DNA from: an uncultured Collinsella sp. | GTDB taxonomy: Bacteria > Actinomycetota > Coriobacteriia > Coriobacteriales > Coriobacteriaceae | DNA: 12,209 nt | Assembly (NCBI GenBank): GCA_900543845.1 | Contig: UQTD01000059.1 | Location: forward strand, 1-12,209 | Reading direction: 5' to 3' | Translations under genes and position numbers: made by a program | Notes under the pieces: model-generated | What the model was told of the DNA's origin: nothing | Databases searched by the model: none | The model's input: only the letters and a program-made list of their open reading frames with translations | Shown: positions 6,386 through 12,209 of the stretch, one piece after another | Layout: every line of letters begins with the position of its first letter | How positions within the stretch are numbered: position 1 is the first letter of the stretch

Positions 6386-7606
6386 TTATGCCCCAACTTG
6401 GCCGCCTGCGTCCCAGAGCGCGTTGTCAGCGAGCGCGATGAGTACGTTCTGGCAGCGAACGATATCGGCATGGGGCACATACTCGTTGGGCTTGTGCGCG
6501 AGCGCTAACGAGCCGGGGCCATAACTCATGCAGTTTCGGTTGCCTGTCTTGCCGGCAATGACGGCAGTGTCGGTGTAGCCGGTAAAGAAGCCGACGGTCG
6601 TGTCCGCGCCCGTCACGTCATCGGCGGCACGCTTGAGCGCGGCTAGAAGGGGAGAGCTTGGGTCGCGCTCGATGGCGGGGCGGTCGCCCGTCACGGTATA
6701 GCTTCCATGGCAGCCGGGAACCGCGGTCTCAGCGTCGGCGATGGCCTTCTCGACCATGCGCGTCGCGGCGGCCGTTTCGGTTGGCGGGGTCAGGCGCATG
6801 TCGACCCAGACCTTGGCGTGGTCGGGCACGACATAGGGACGGTAGCCACCCTCGATCTGTCCAAACGTGATGGTCGATGGCCCCAACTCATCATGCACGG
6901 GCAGCGCGGCAAACGCGCGGCGAAGCGAACACACGACCTCTGCCATGGCGGCGACGGCATCCGCGCCCTTCCAAGGCTGGCTCGCGTGTGCCGTGGCGCC
7001 GGTCATCTCAATCTCGAACCATGCGCGTCCCTTGTGCGCCACCTGAATTTGTCCATCGGTGGGCTCGGTGTCCAGCACCCATTCGCGCGAGCCGATCCAG
7101 CCGGCATCGATGGCCGCCTCGGAGCCGCGCATAAAGTCCTCCTCGTCGACCGAGCAGATGAGCGAAAAGCCGCGGCGGGGCAGCGCGCCATCCGCCGCTA
7201 CGCGCTCGAGCGTGTGGACCAGTGCGGCAATGGCGCAGGCCAGGCCACCCTTCATATCGCAGGCACCGCGGCCATAGAGTTTATCGTCACGCACGATTGC
7301 TCCAAGCGGCGGAATGCCTGCGTCCCAGCCGTCGCCCAAGGTGACGGTATCCATGTGACAGATGTAGACGAGCCGTGGCTCGTCGCTCAAACCGGGCACG
7401 GTGACCATAAGGTTGCGGCGTCCGGGGAGCACCTCGATCTCCTCAATCTGCACGGCATCGAGTGCCGGGTGGCTCAACCGTGTCAGCCGTTCCTCAACCA
7501 GCGCTTTGATATACCGCTCAATTTCATCCTCATACGCGCCCGGGTCCGAGCTGTCGATCCGCACAAGCTCCTGCGTAAGCCGCCAGGCAAAGTCCTTGTC
7601 AACCAT
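6386..7606 (-). CDS. M20 family metallopeptidase (ArgE/DapE/ACY1 type)
   Basis: A 406-residue zinc-dependent amidohydrolase/peptidase. Metal and catalytic residues of the M20 family are in place: H84 and D86 in ICHMDTV, D117 in GRGACDMKGG, the catalytic Glu pair E155-E156 in SVDEED, an acidic ligand in DTEPTD (179-184), and H371 in ALAHKPNE. The smaller lid domain (about 190-300) interrupts the catalytic domain as usual, with GATAHAS (203-209). Likely substrates are N-acyl amino acids or small peptides; sequence alone does not separate ArgE, DapE and carboxypeptidase-like members. I place the start at ATG 7606, because GAGG (7613-7616) lies 6 bases upstream; an in-frame GTG at 7618 falls inside that site. 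It leads an operon with the DUF1015-like gene and diverges from the AbiEi-like gene. Confidence 0.88.
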   Translation of the reverse strand: MVDKDFAWRLTQELVRIDSSDPGAYEDEIERYIKALVEERLTRLSHPALDAVQIEEIEVLPGRRNLMVTVPGLSDEPRLVYICHMDTVTLGDGWDAGIPPLGAIVRDDKLYGRGACDMKGGLACAIAALVHTLERVAADGALPRRGFSLICSVDEEDFMRGSEAAIDAGWIGSREWVLDTEPTDGQIQVAHKGRAWFEIEMTGATAHASQPWKGADAVAAMAEVVCSLRRAFAALPVHDELGPSTITFGQIEGGYRPYVVPDHAKVWVDMRLTPPTETAAATRMVEKAIADAETAVPGCHGSYTVTGDRPAIERDPSSPLLAALKRAADDVTGADTTVGFFTGYTDTAVIAGKTGNRNCMSYGPGSLALAHKPNEYVPHADIVRCQNVLIALADNALWDAGGQVGA

Positions 7607-7760
7607 ATGCAACCTCACAATCAGTTTGCTTTCAAAACCGATTGTAAGCCTCCCGAGAGATCCGTGACGTGTGCGTGGCAGTATTTACCGTTCGCAGGCC
7701 GAGCCGGCTCGCTTGCCGTCCGAGCGGGTTCACAGACGGCGCAGTGGGTACGTAGCCGTT

Positions 7761-8810
7761 ATGGACGACATGCTGTGCGACATATCTGCCTTTCGGTATC
7801 ACCGGATACCTCCACAGGTTTTGGCGATAATGCCGGACCTGCCCGATTCTGCGGACGATCCGCGCAGGGAGCGCCTTTGCGAGCATTCACTCGTCGCGCA
7901 TTTCCTGGGCACCCCGTTACACGTATTGGCACAGGGCAGCTGTGGACGTAAGGGCGATCGCATTGTCAGGCATGTTTGGAACGGGGAGAGGCCGTTTGAC
8001 TCCGTGCGGCAGACAGAGTTTGGCCTCGATGTCGCGTCCCCGCTCTTTACCCTGCTGACCCTGGCCTCCTCGGTTTCAAACGAGCGTTTAATCATGTGCA
8101 TGTATGAGATGTGCGGCACCTTTGCCGTGTGCAAGATTGCGTCTCAGATAAAGTCGGCACTTGTGCAGGCATATGGGGGCCAGTGGGGTGACGCACGGTC
8201 GGGCTGGGAAAACGTAAAGGATACCTCGGGGAATCCAACAGACTTGTGGAAACGACCGCCCTTGATCGAGCTCTCTGAGCTTGCAGAGTTCGTCGATAAG
8301 ATCCGGGGGCTCCGCGGCGCCAAATCGTTCATACGAGCCGCGAAATGCATTACGGGGATGGCAGCATCGCCGCTCGAGGTCCAGGCTTCGATGCTGTTTG
8401 GCCTTACGAGGCTGCGCGGCGGCGAAGGGCTGTACCTCACCAATAACGTTGAGATTCGTATGACGCGCAGCGCCCGCCTGATTTCGGGTCTTGATAGGCG
8501 CTATGCCGATATCCTGCTGGCAAATAAGGACGGCAGCCGAGAGTGTCTGGTTGAATGCCAAGGTAAAGCCATTCACGGATCCATAGAATCCAAGATTTCG
8601 GACTCCGATCGAACGACTGCCCTGCAAGCGATGGGATATCCCGTCGTTCTGATGACTTATGGTCAGCTGGCCGACTCCGATGCCTTCCGCGTGGTGATGG
8701 AGCTCATCATGTCCTATCTCGATGTGTCGCTGAAAGACAAGACGCCGCGGCAGCAGGAGCTCGAACGGCGGCTTCGTGAGGAGATTTTTATCAATTGGGC
8801 GGAAATGTAG
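7761..8810 (+). CDS. AbiEi-antitoxin-like / DUF559-like orphan protein with PD-(D/E)XK-like C-terminus
   Basis: A 349-residue protein from ATG 7761. An upstream in-frame GTG at 7671 adds 30 poorly conserved-looking residues. Neither start has a good ribosome site. The middle of the N-terminal half (LGTPLHVLAQ 49-58, RQTEFGLDVASPLFTLLTLA 83-102) resembles AbiEi-type antitoxin domains, which carry a 'VTSPeRTLLDLA' block. The C-terminal half resembles DUF559/Vsr-like nuclease folds: SPLEVQASML (203-212, E206), RYADILL (247-253, D250), LVECQGKAIH (263-272, E265-x-Q267), then DSDRTTALQAMGYPVVLMT (281-299). Together these fit a PD-(D/E)XK core. Similar solitary proteins seem common in Coriobacteriia; I know of no proven function. 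No AbiEii nucleotidyltransferase toxin lies beside it. By eye the base composition is a little less GC-rich than the flanking genes, and the strand is opposite to them, which suggests acquisition. Confidence 0.6.
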   Translation: MDDMLCDISAFRYHRIPPQVLAIMPDLPDSADDPRRERLCEHSLVAHFLGTPLHVLAQGSCGRKGDRIVRHVWNGERPFDSVRQTEFGLDVASPLFTLLTLASSVSNERLIMCMYEMCGTFAVCKIASQIKSALVQAYGGQWGDARSGWENVKDTSGNPTDLWKRPPLIELSELAEFVDKIRGLRGAKSFIRAAKCITGMAASPLEVQASMLFGLTRLRGGEGLYLTNNVEIRMTRSARLISGLDRRYADILLANKDGSRECLVECQGKAIHGSIESKISDSDRTTALQAMGYPVVLMTYGQLADSDAFRVVMELIMSYLDVSLKDKTPRQQELERRLREEIFINWAEM

Positions 8811-8883
8811 TCGCGCGGGTGGAAAACGGTCGCGTGAACTAGAGTTTTGGTCGCAAAAAGCTTCAATTTTGCCTTGGAGGGGT

Positions 8884-9068
8884 CTTAAAAATGCCATCTA
8901 GAATAAGTTGTTTCGGAAAATAGACAGTCAACTTACATTCGGCACATAGAGATCGATTTTTACCTACTAAAGTCCCTGATAAAGCTGTTTATCAAAGCGG
9001 GTGCGCTGAGTGATTTGGGTCTTACCGTCGATTATCCGAAAAAACTTGTTCTGGGTATCATTTTGAAG
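8884..9068. repeat. large imperfect inverted repeat / candidate structured element
   Basis: Two 38-base arms (8884-8921 and 9031-9068) are inverted copies with 30 of 38 identical positions. Counting G-U pairs in an RNA read from the plus strand, 33 of 38 positions can pair. Pairing continues inward (GACAGT at 8923-8928 with ACCGTC at 9024-9029, one mismatch). The interior holds a perfect 7-base hairpin, TGATAAA (8977-8983) with TTTATCA (8988-8994), flanked by CCC and GGG that can extend it. The interior is otherwise AT-rich and has no open reading frame of note. It could be a miniature inverted-repeat element, a noncoding RNA, or the relic of an insertion. Confidence 0.65.
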
Positions 9069-9079
9069 CCGTCCGGAGT

Positions 9080-9119
9080 AACGAAATCGGCCCCCCGTTT
9101 CGTGAAAACGGGGGGCCGA
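9080..9119 (-). terminator. rho-independent terminator of the serC-serA operon
   Basis: Read on the minus strand, TCGGCCCCCCGTTT pairs with AAACGGGGGGCCGA around a short loop (stem within 9087-9119), followed by TTTCGTTA. The stem is very GC-rich with a modest T tract. It begins about 40 bases after the serA stop codon. It is nearly symmetric and could also stop plus-strand transcripts leaving the AT-rich element, though the plus-side tail is poor. Confidence 0.8.
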
Positions 9120-9158
9120 ATGGGCTTCGTGGCCTGTCTGACAGGCTTGGCGCCGCCG

Positions 9159-10322
9159 CTATTTAATCACGCGCACGCGATACATCGACGGAATCTGCTT
9201 AAGCGCCTCGATCGTGCTGCTGTTCAGGTGCTCGTCGGTGTCGAACATGGTGTAGGCGTTCTCGCCGGCGGACTCGTTGGTCATGCGCTGCACGTTGGCG
9301 TTGTCCTTGGCCAGGATGGCTGTGATCTGGCCGATCATGTTGGGCACGTTGGCATGCAGGCAGGCGATGCGGCTCGCGGCGCGCGCCTTGCCCATGCTGC
9401 AGGCAGGGTAGTTGACGCTGTGCGCGATATTGCCGTTCTCCAGGTAATCCTTGAGCTCGCTGATGGCCATGTCGGCGCAGTTGGCCTCGGCCTCGCCGGT
9501 GCCGGCGCCCGAGTGCGTGGTGATAAACGTGTTGGGCATCTTGACGGTCTTAGGCGTGGCAAAGTCGCAGCTAAACCAGCTTAGCTTGCCCTCGCGCAGG
9601 GCGGCGTCGACGGCGTCTTCGTCAATGATGGTCTCGCGTGCGTAGTTGATGAGCACAGCACCCGGGGCGAGCAGGTTGATCTGCTCGGTGCTGATCATGC
9701 CGATGGTGTCTGCCTTGCTGGGCACGTGCACGGTGAGGTAGTCGCAGCCGCGGCAGAGGTCCTCGAGCGTGCCCACACGCTGCACCTCGCGGCTCAGCAC
9801 CCACGCGTGCTCGACGGAAATGAACGGATCATAGCCGTAGACATCCATGCCCAGATCGACGCAGGCGTTGGCGACCTTGGAGCCCACGTTGCCCAGACCG
9901 ATAACACCGATGCGCTTGCCCTTGAGCTCGCGGCCCACAAAGGCCTTCTTGGCCTTCTCGGCGTCGACCTGAATTTCGGGATCGTCGGCGTTGTCGCGCA
10001 CCCAGTTCATCGACTGCACCACGCCGCGGCTCGAGAGCACCAGCATGCCCAGGACGAGCTCCTTGACGGCGTTGCTGTTGGCGCCGGGGGAGTTAAAGAC
10101 GACGACGCCCTTCTTGGCGTACTCCTCGACGGGGATGTTGTTGACGCCGGCGCCACAGCGGGCGATAGCGCGGATGCCCTCGGGCAGCTCGTAGCCGTGC
10201 AGGTCGGTGGAGCGCATCAGGATGGCGTCGGCCTCCTCGGCGGTGCCCACAAATTCGTAGCCCTCGCCAAACTCGACTTTGCCGTCTTTAGTGATGTCGT
10301 CGATGGTCTTAATCTTACGCAT
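9159..10322 (-). CDS. serA: D-3-phosphoglycerate dehydrogenase
   Basis: A 387-residue NAD-dependent enzyme oxidising 3-phosphoglycerate to 3-phosphohydroxypyruvate, the first step of serine synthesis. The substrate domain begins at the N-terminus; the nucleotide fold shows VIGLGNVGS (140-148) and YDPFISV (164-170). R229 in NYARETIID and H270 in ITTHSGAGT occupy the catalytic Arg and His positions. The usual catalytic Glu of the D-2-hydroxyacid dehydrogenases (E269 of E. coli SerA, R+29) aligns with K258 in DFATPK, a point of interest. A C-terminal ACT-like domain (about 318-387, NVPNMIGQITAILAKDNANV at 325-344) suggests amino-acid feedback control. The length fits the short, single-ACT class found in clostridia and relatives. 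AAGGAG lies 7 bases before the ATG. It follows serC by 72 bases on the same strand and shares its transcript. Confidence 0.93.
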   Translation of the reverse strand: MRKIKTIDDITKDGKVEFGEGYEFVGTAEEADAILMRSTDLHGYELPEGIRAIARCGAGVNNIPVEEYAKKGVVVFNSPGANSNAVKELVLGMLVLSSRGVVQSMNWVRDNADDPEIQVDAEKAKKAFVGRELKGKRIGVIGLGNVGSKVANACVDLGMDVYGYDPFISVEHAWVLSREVQRVGTLEDLCRGCDYLTVHVPSKADTIGMISTEQINLLAPGAVLINYARETIIDEDAVDAALREGKLSWFSCDFATPKTVKMPNTFITTHSGAGTGEAEANCADMAISELKDYLENGNIAHSVNYPACSMGKARAASRIACLHANVPNMIGQITAILAKDNANVQRMTNESAGENAYTMFDTDEHLNSSTIEALKQIPSMYRVRVIK

Positions 10323-10378
10323 GGAAAAACTCCTTAGCAGGTTTTGATCTAAACAGGGTGGTCTGAGGTGGCTGGTCG

Positions 10379-10395
10379 GCCCGCGGGTTGCGGGC
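10379..10395. other. small hairpin in the serC-serA gap
   Basis: GCCCGC (10379-10384) pairs with GCGGGC (10390-10395) around a 5-base loop. The right arm includes the last base of the serC stop codon. No T run follows on the minus strand, so it should not stop transcription; it might stabilise the upstream message end or tune serA expression. Confidence 0.35.
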
Positions 10396-11519
10396 TAGTT
10401 AGATCGCGGACCCAAACTATGCTGCGCTTCGAAGTCCTTCATGTAGGAAGCCAGTGCCCGCACGTCTTCCATGGTCACGGCGTTGTAGACGCTGGCGCGC
10501 ATGCCGCCCACCAGGCGATGGCCCTTGACGTTTTGAATCTGGTGCTCGGCCGCGCCTGCGACAAAGGCCGCGTCGAGTTCGGCGTCGCCGGTGCGGAAGG
10601 TGACGTTGGCAATGGAGCGGCTGTCGGCCTGCGTGGTGCCATGGAACAGCTCGCTGTGCTCGAGCAGGTCGTAGAGCAGGTTGGCCTTGGCCCAGTTGCG
10701 CTCGGCCATGGCGGCAAGTCCGCCGGTCTCCTCGACCCAATGGAACACCTTGCCGCACACGTAGATGCCAAAGGTGTTGGGCGTGTTGAGCATGGATTCC
10801 TTGGCGGCCTGGGTCTTAAGGTCCAGGTACTGCGGCGCCTGCGCAAAGGCGGGGCCGTCGGCGATGAGGTCGTCGCGCACGATGACCACGGTCACGCCCG
10901 CGGCGCCGGCATTTTTCTGCGCGCCGGCGTAAATGAGCCCGTAGCGCTCAACGTCGAGCGGCTGCGACAGAAAGCAGCTCGAGACATCGGCGACCAGCGG
11001 CACGTCGCCGCAGTTGGGCAGCTCGTGGTACATGGTGCCAAAGATGGTGTTGTTCTGGCAGATGTAGACGTAGTCGAGTCCGTCGCCCGCGGCCTCGGCA
11101 GCAATGCGCGCGCTGATGTCGGCCATGGTGGGAATACGGTCGAAATTGGTGTCCTCGGAGCTCGCGAGCAGCACAGCCTCGCCGTACTTGGCGGCCTCCT
11201 TGTACGCTTTGTTGGCAAAGTTGCCGGTCACGACGTAGCCGGCGCGGCCGCGGCGCATGAGGTTCATGGGGATGCCCGCAAACTGCAGCGTGGCGCCACC
11301 CTGCAAAAACAGGACGCGGTAGTTGTCGGGGATGCTCAGCAGGCGGCGCAGGGTTGCCTCGGCGTCGTCGATAATCTGCTGGTACATGCTAGATCGATGG
11401 CTCATCTCGAGCACGGACATGCCGCAACCGTGGTAGTCCATCATCTCGTCGGCGATCTCGGTGAGCACGCTTGTAGGCAGTGCGGCCGGGCCAGCTGAGA
11501 AGTTGTGCACACGTGCCAT
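10395..11519 (-). CDS. serC: phosphoserine aminotransferase
   Basis: A 374-residue PLP-dependent class V aminotransferase that converts 3-phosphohydroxypyruvate plus glutamate to phosphoserine, the second step of serine synthesis. The N-terminus VHNFSAGPAALP (4-15) is the SerC signature. HRSSMYQQIIDDAE (41-54), FLQGGATLQF (71-80), QNNTIFGT (155-162) and VADVSSCFLS (176-185) follow in the family order. The Schiff-base lysine is K202 in YAGAQKNAGAAG. C-terminal GGMRASVYNA matches the substrate-binding Arg region. The length equals that of bacterial SerC (about 360). GAGGGGG lies 9 bases before the ATG. It is the first gene of a serC-serA operon. A weak extended -10 (TGCTAAAGT) lies upstream on the minus strand near 11560, without a clear -35 box. 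Confidence 0.94.
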   Translation of the reverse strand: MARVHNFSAGPAALPTSVLTEIADEMMDYHGCGMSVLEMSHRSSMYQQIIDDAEATLRRLLSIPDNYRVLFLQGGATLQFAGIPMNLMRRGRAGYVVTGNFANKAYKEAAKYGEAVLLASSEDTNFDRIPTMADISARIAAEAAGDGLDYVYICQNNTIFGTMYHELPNCGDVPLVADVSSCFLSQPLDVERYGLIYAGAQKNAGAAGVTVVIVRDDLIADGPAFAQAPQYLDLKTQAAKESMLNTPNTFGIYVCGKVFHWVEETGGLAAMAERNWAKANLLYDLLEHSELFHGTTQADSRSIANVTFRTGDAELDAAFVAGAAEHQIQNVKGHRLVGGMRASVYNAVTMEDVRALASYMKDFEAQHSLGPRSN

Positions 11520-11647
11520 CTTCTAGTTCCCCCTCGTAGTCGTTTGAACGTTCGGGATACTTTAGCACAGTGGAGCGCCAGGCGCGACCGCATCACGGTA
11601 AAACTCGACTACACCGCTATGATTTACAGGATGGTTACATGGGGGGC

Positions 11648-11821
11648 TTATCTTGAGGCTCGCATCCGATCCGCCTCGGCCTTCGCTTGTTTCCAGGGGC
11701 GCACACGACCGTTGGTGAGGTCGTCGTAACCATGAGCGATGGTACGTTGAATGTGATCTTCGCGTTCCTGAATGGTAGTTAGCGCGCGCGTCTGATCAGA
11801 AATAGGCTTTACGACAGGCAT
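11648..11821 (-). CDS. small Phd/YefM-like antitoxin, apparently lacking its middle
   Basis: A 57-residue protein starting at ATG 11821; AAGGAG (11828-11833) lies exactly 6 bases upstream, which decides this start over the in-frame ATG at 11845. MPVVKPISD (1-9) is the typical first strand of Phd/YefM-family antitoxins. The rest, with IAHGYDDLTNGRVRPWKQAK at 28-47, resembles the C-terminal toxin-binding tail of the same family. The usual central portion with the 'YLTKNG' and 'vvM' strands that build the DNA-binding fold is absent. Complete family members are about 80-100 residues. No toxin gene (ParE, RelE or Doc type) lies downstream: only 128 bases separate it from serC and they hold no frame. 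It may be a decayed antitoxin, or a functional orphan. The clean ribosome site argues that it is still translated. Confidence 0.55.
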   Translation of the reverse strand: MPVVKPISDQTRALTTIQEREDHIQRTIAHGYDDLTNGRVRPWKQAKAEADRMRASR

Positions 11822-12006
11822 ATGAAACTCCTTACGTAGAATCATATGTATAACTCTATGTTGAGTGTAGCGGAGGGTGGCGTTGGGCGTGTGCGTGCCT
11901 GCATTCGTAAGCGCGGTTGTCTGGCAAGTGTGATTTGGGGCGACCTCGTTAAAGTTTCTAAGCTGCGAAAATGACCGTTAACCGGATTAAATTTTGTTGC
12001 TCAACA

Positions 12007-12118
12007 TTTGACACTCTGGGCGTGGTAACTTTTTTACCAACAGGTATGATTATTGTCATGTGCGCCGCGCCTGCCTGCCGGGTTGCGGCGCACTTGTGAC
12101 AGCCTTTGACACCCTTGG
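12007..12118 (+). promoter_or_regulatory. repeated TTTGACAC boxes (candidate tandem -35 elements)
   Basis: TTTGACACTCTGGG (12007-12020) and TTTGACACCCTTGG (12105-12118) are near-identical direct repeats 98 bases apart. Each contains a perfect TTGACA. Neither is followed by a good -10 box at 16-18 bases (TTTTTA and GTGGAT occur there). TATGAT at 12045-12050 is a good -10 but lies 31 bases from the first box. They may be tandem promoters of unusual form or protein-binding repeats. Confidence 0.35.
12054..12101 (+). other. GC-rich leader hairpin
   Basis: GTGCGCCGC (12060-12068) pairs perfectly with GCGGCGCAC (12085-12093). TGTCA (12054-12058) can pair outside it with TGACA (12097-12101) across a small bulge. 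The loop is 16 bases. No T run follows, so it is not a typical terminator. If transcription starts near 12050 it would form at the 5' end of the transcript. Confidence 0.5.
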
Positions 12119-12209
12119 AGCGTGTACTGTGGATGTAACCACAAAAAGCGTTCGGGGGGTGTTCCTATAGTTTTGTCAACTGGGCAATGCTGTTTTCGAG
12201 ATTGAATCG

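Larger units (their letters stand above)
8811..9158. other. AT-rich gene-free stretch between the AbiEi-like gene and serA
   Basis: 348 bases without a convincing coding region. From 8881 to 9060 it is about 39% GC by hand count (71 of 180), far below the flanking genes. It holds a small hairpin just after the AbiEi-like gene (GCAAAA at 8852-8857 against TTTTGC near 8866-8872), the large imperfect inverted repeat at 8884-9068, and the serA terminator at about 9080-9119. A plus-strand frame from 9015 crosses the terminator and runs antisense to serA; it is not a gene. Confidence 0.75.
11846..12209. other. gene-free right end, probable leader region of a gene beyond the window
   Basis: About 360 bases with no supported coding region. 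They contain two TTTGACAC boxes, a GC-rich hairpin at 12054-12101, and an AT-rich patch around 11990-12060. An ATG at 12187 stays open to the right edge for only eight codons and has no ribosome site at the right distance, so I do not call it a gene. The density of promoter-like sequence suggests the start of a strongly expressed unit reading rightward. Confidence 0.6.

Noticed and set aside
7607..7618. In-frame GTG start at 7618 for the M20 peptidase
   Set aside because: It overlaps the GAGG site that best serves the ATG at 7606.
7671..7760. Upstream GTG start for the AbiEi-like gene, adding 30 residues
   Set aside because: The added residues are Arg-rich and unlike the family start I expect near MDDMLCD; no ribosome site supports the GTG. 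The choice of 7761 remains moderately uncertain.
6707..7951. 414-codon open frame on the plus strand
   Set aside because: It is antisense to the M20 peptidase gene and overlaps the start of the AbiEi-like gene; no domain is recognisable.
9726..10337. 203-codon plus-strand frame
   Set aside because: It is the antisense shadow of serA.
10368..11498. 376-codon open frame on the plus strand
   Set aside because: It is the exact antisense of serC; long antisense frames are expected in GC-rich coding DNA, and the translation is low-complexity Gly/Ala/Val/His with no recognisable domain.
12187..12209. ATG opening a frame that runs off the right edge
   Set aside because: Only eight codons are visible, and there is no ribosome site at a suitable distance.
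1..12209. CRISPR array, tRNA, rRNA or transposase
   Set aside because: No regularly spaced repeats, cloverleaf-like sequences, rRNA signatures or transposase domains were seen on either strand.

Overview
This window looks like chromosomal DNA from a high-GC actinobacterium. My best guess is a gut Coriobacteriia member, probably Collinsella or a close relative. The guess rests on codon usage rich in G/C at third positions, on AAGGAG-type ribosome binding sites, and on recalled similarity of several proteins to Coriobacteriia families. There is no rRNA or marker gene here to confirm it.

Layout, left to right. (1) 1-827, minus: 5' part of a gene for a DnaQ-like 3'-5' exonuclease that runs off the left edge. 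(2) 999-2087, plus: putative manganese/heavy-metal exporter with a histidine-rich loop, transcribed divergently from the exonuclease. (3) 2255-3340, minus: two-gene operon of an HdeD/DUF308 membrane protein and a YaiI/DUF188 protein, separated from the exporter by two back-to-back terminators. (4) 3576-5527, plus: a nitroreductase followed by two tandem histidine phosphatases, ending at a strong terminator. (5) 5657-7606, minus: an M20 metallopeptidase and a shortened DUF1015-like protein. (6) 7761-8810, plus: an orphan protein resembling AbiEi-antitoxin/DUF559 fusions with a PD-(D/E)XK-like C-terminus, followed by an AT-rich, gene-free stretch folding as a large imperfect inverted repeat. (7) 9159-11519, minus: serC-serA, the first two committed steps of phosphorylated serine biosynthesis, with a terminator. 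(8) 11648-11821, minus: a tiny Phd/YefM-like antitoxin that seems to lack its middle. (9) 11822-12209: no gene, but two TTTGACAC boxes and a GC-rich hairpin that look like the leader of something beyond the right edge.

Functional thread. serC and serA supply phosphoserine, but no classical HAD-type serB is visible. The two GpmB-like histidine phosphatases could include a metal-independent phosphoserine phosphatase, which would complete the pathway within the window. DUF1015 genes are often neighbours of serA/serC in Firmicutes and related bacteria. The shortened DUF1015-like gene therefore looks like an old member of this locus, now separated from serCA by an accessory insertion (AbiEi-like gene plus AT-rich element). 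The items most worth a second look are the AT-rich inverted-repeat element at 8884-9068, the AbiEi/DUF559-like orphan, the core-deleted DUF1015 and Phd proteins, and the possible phosphoserine phosphatase.
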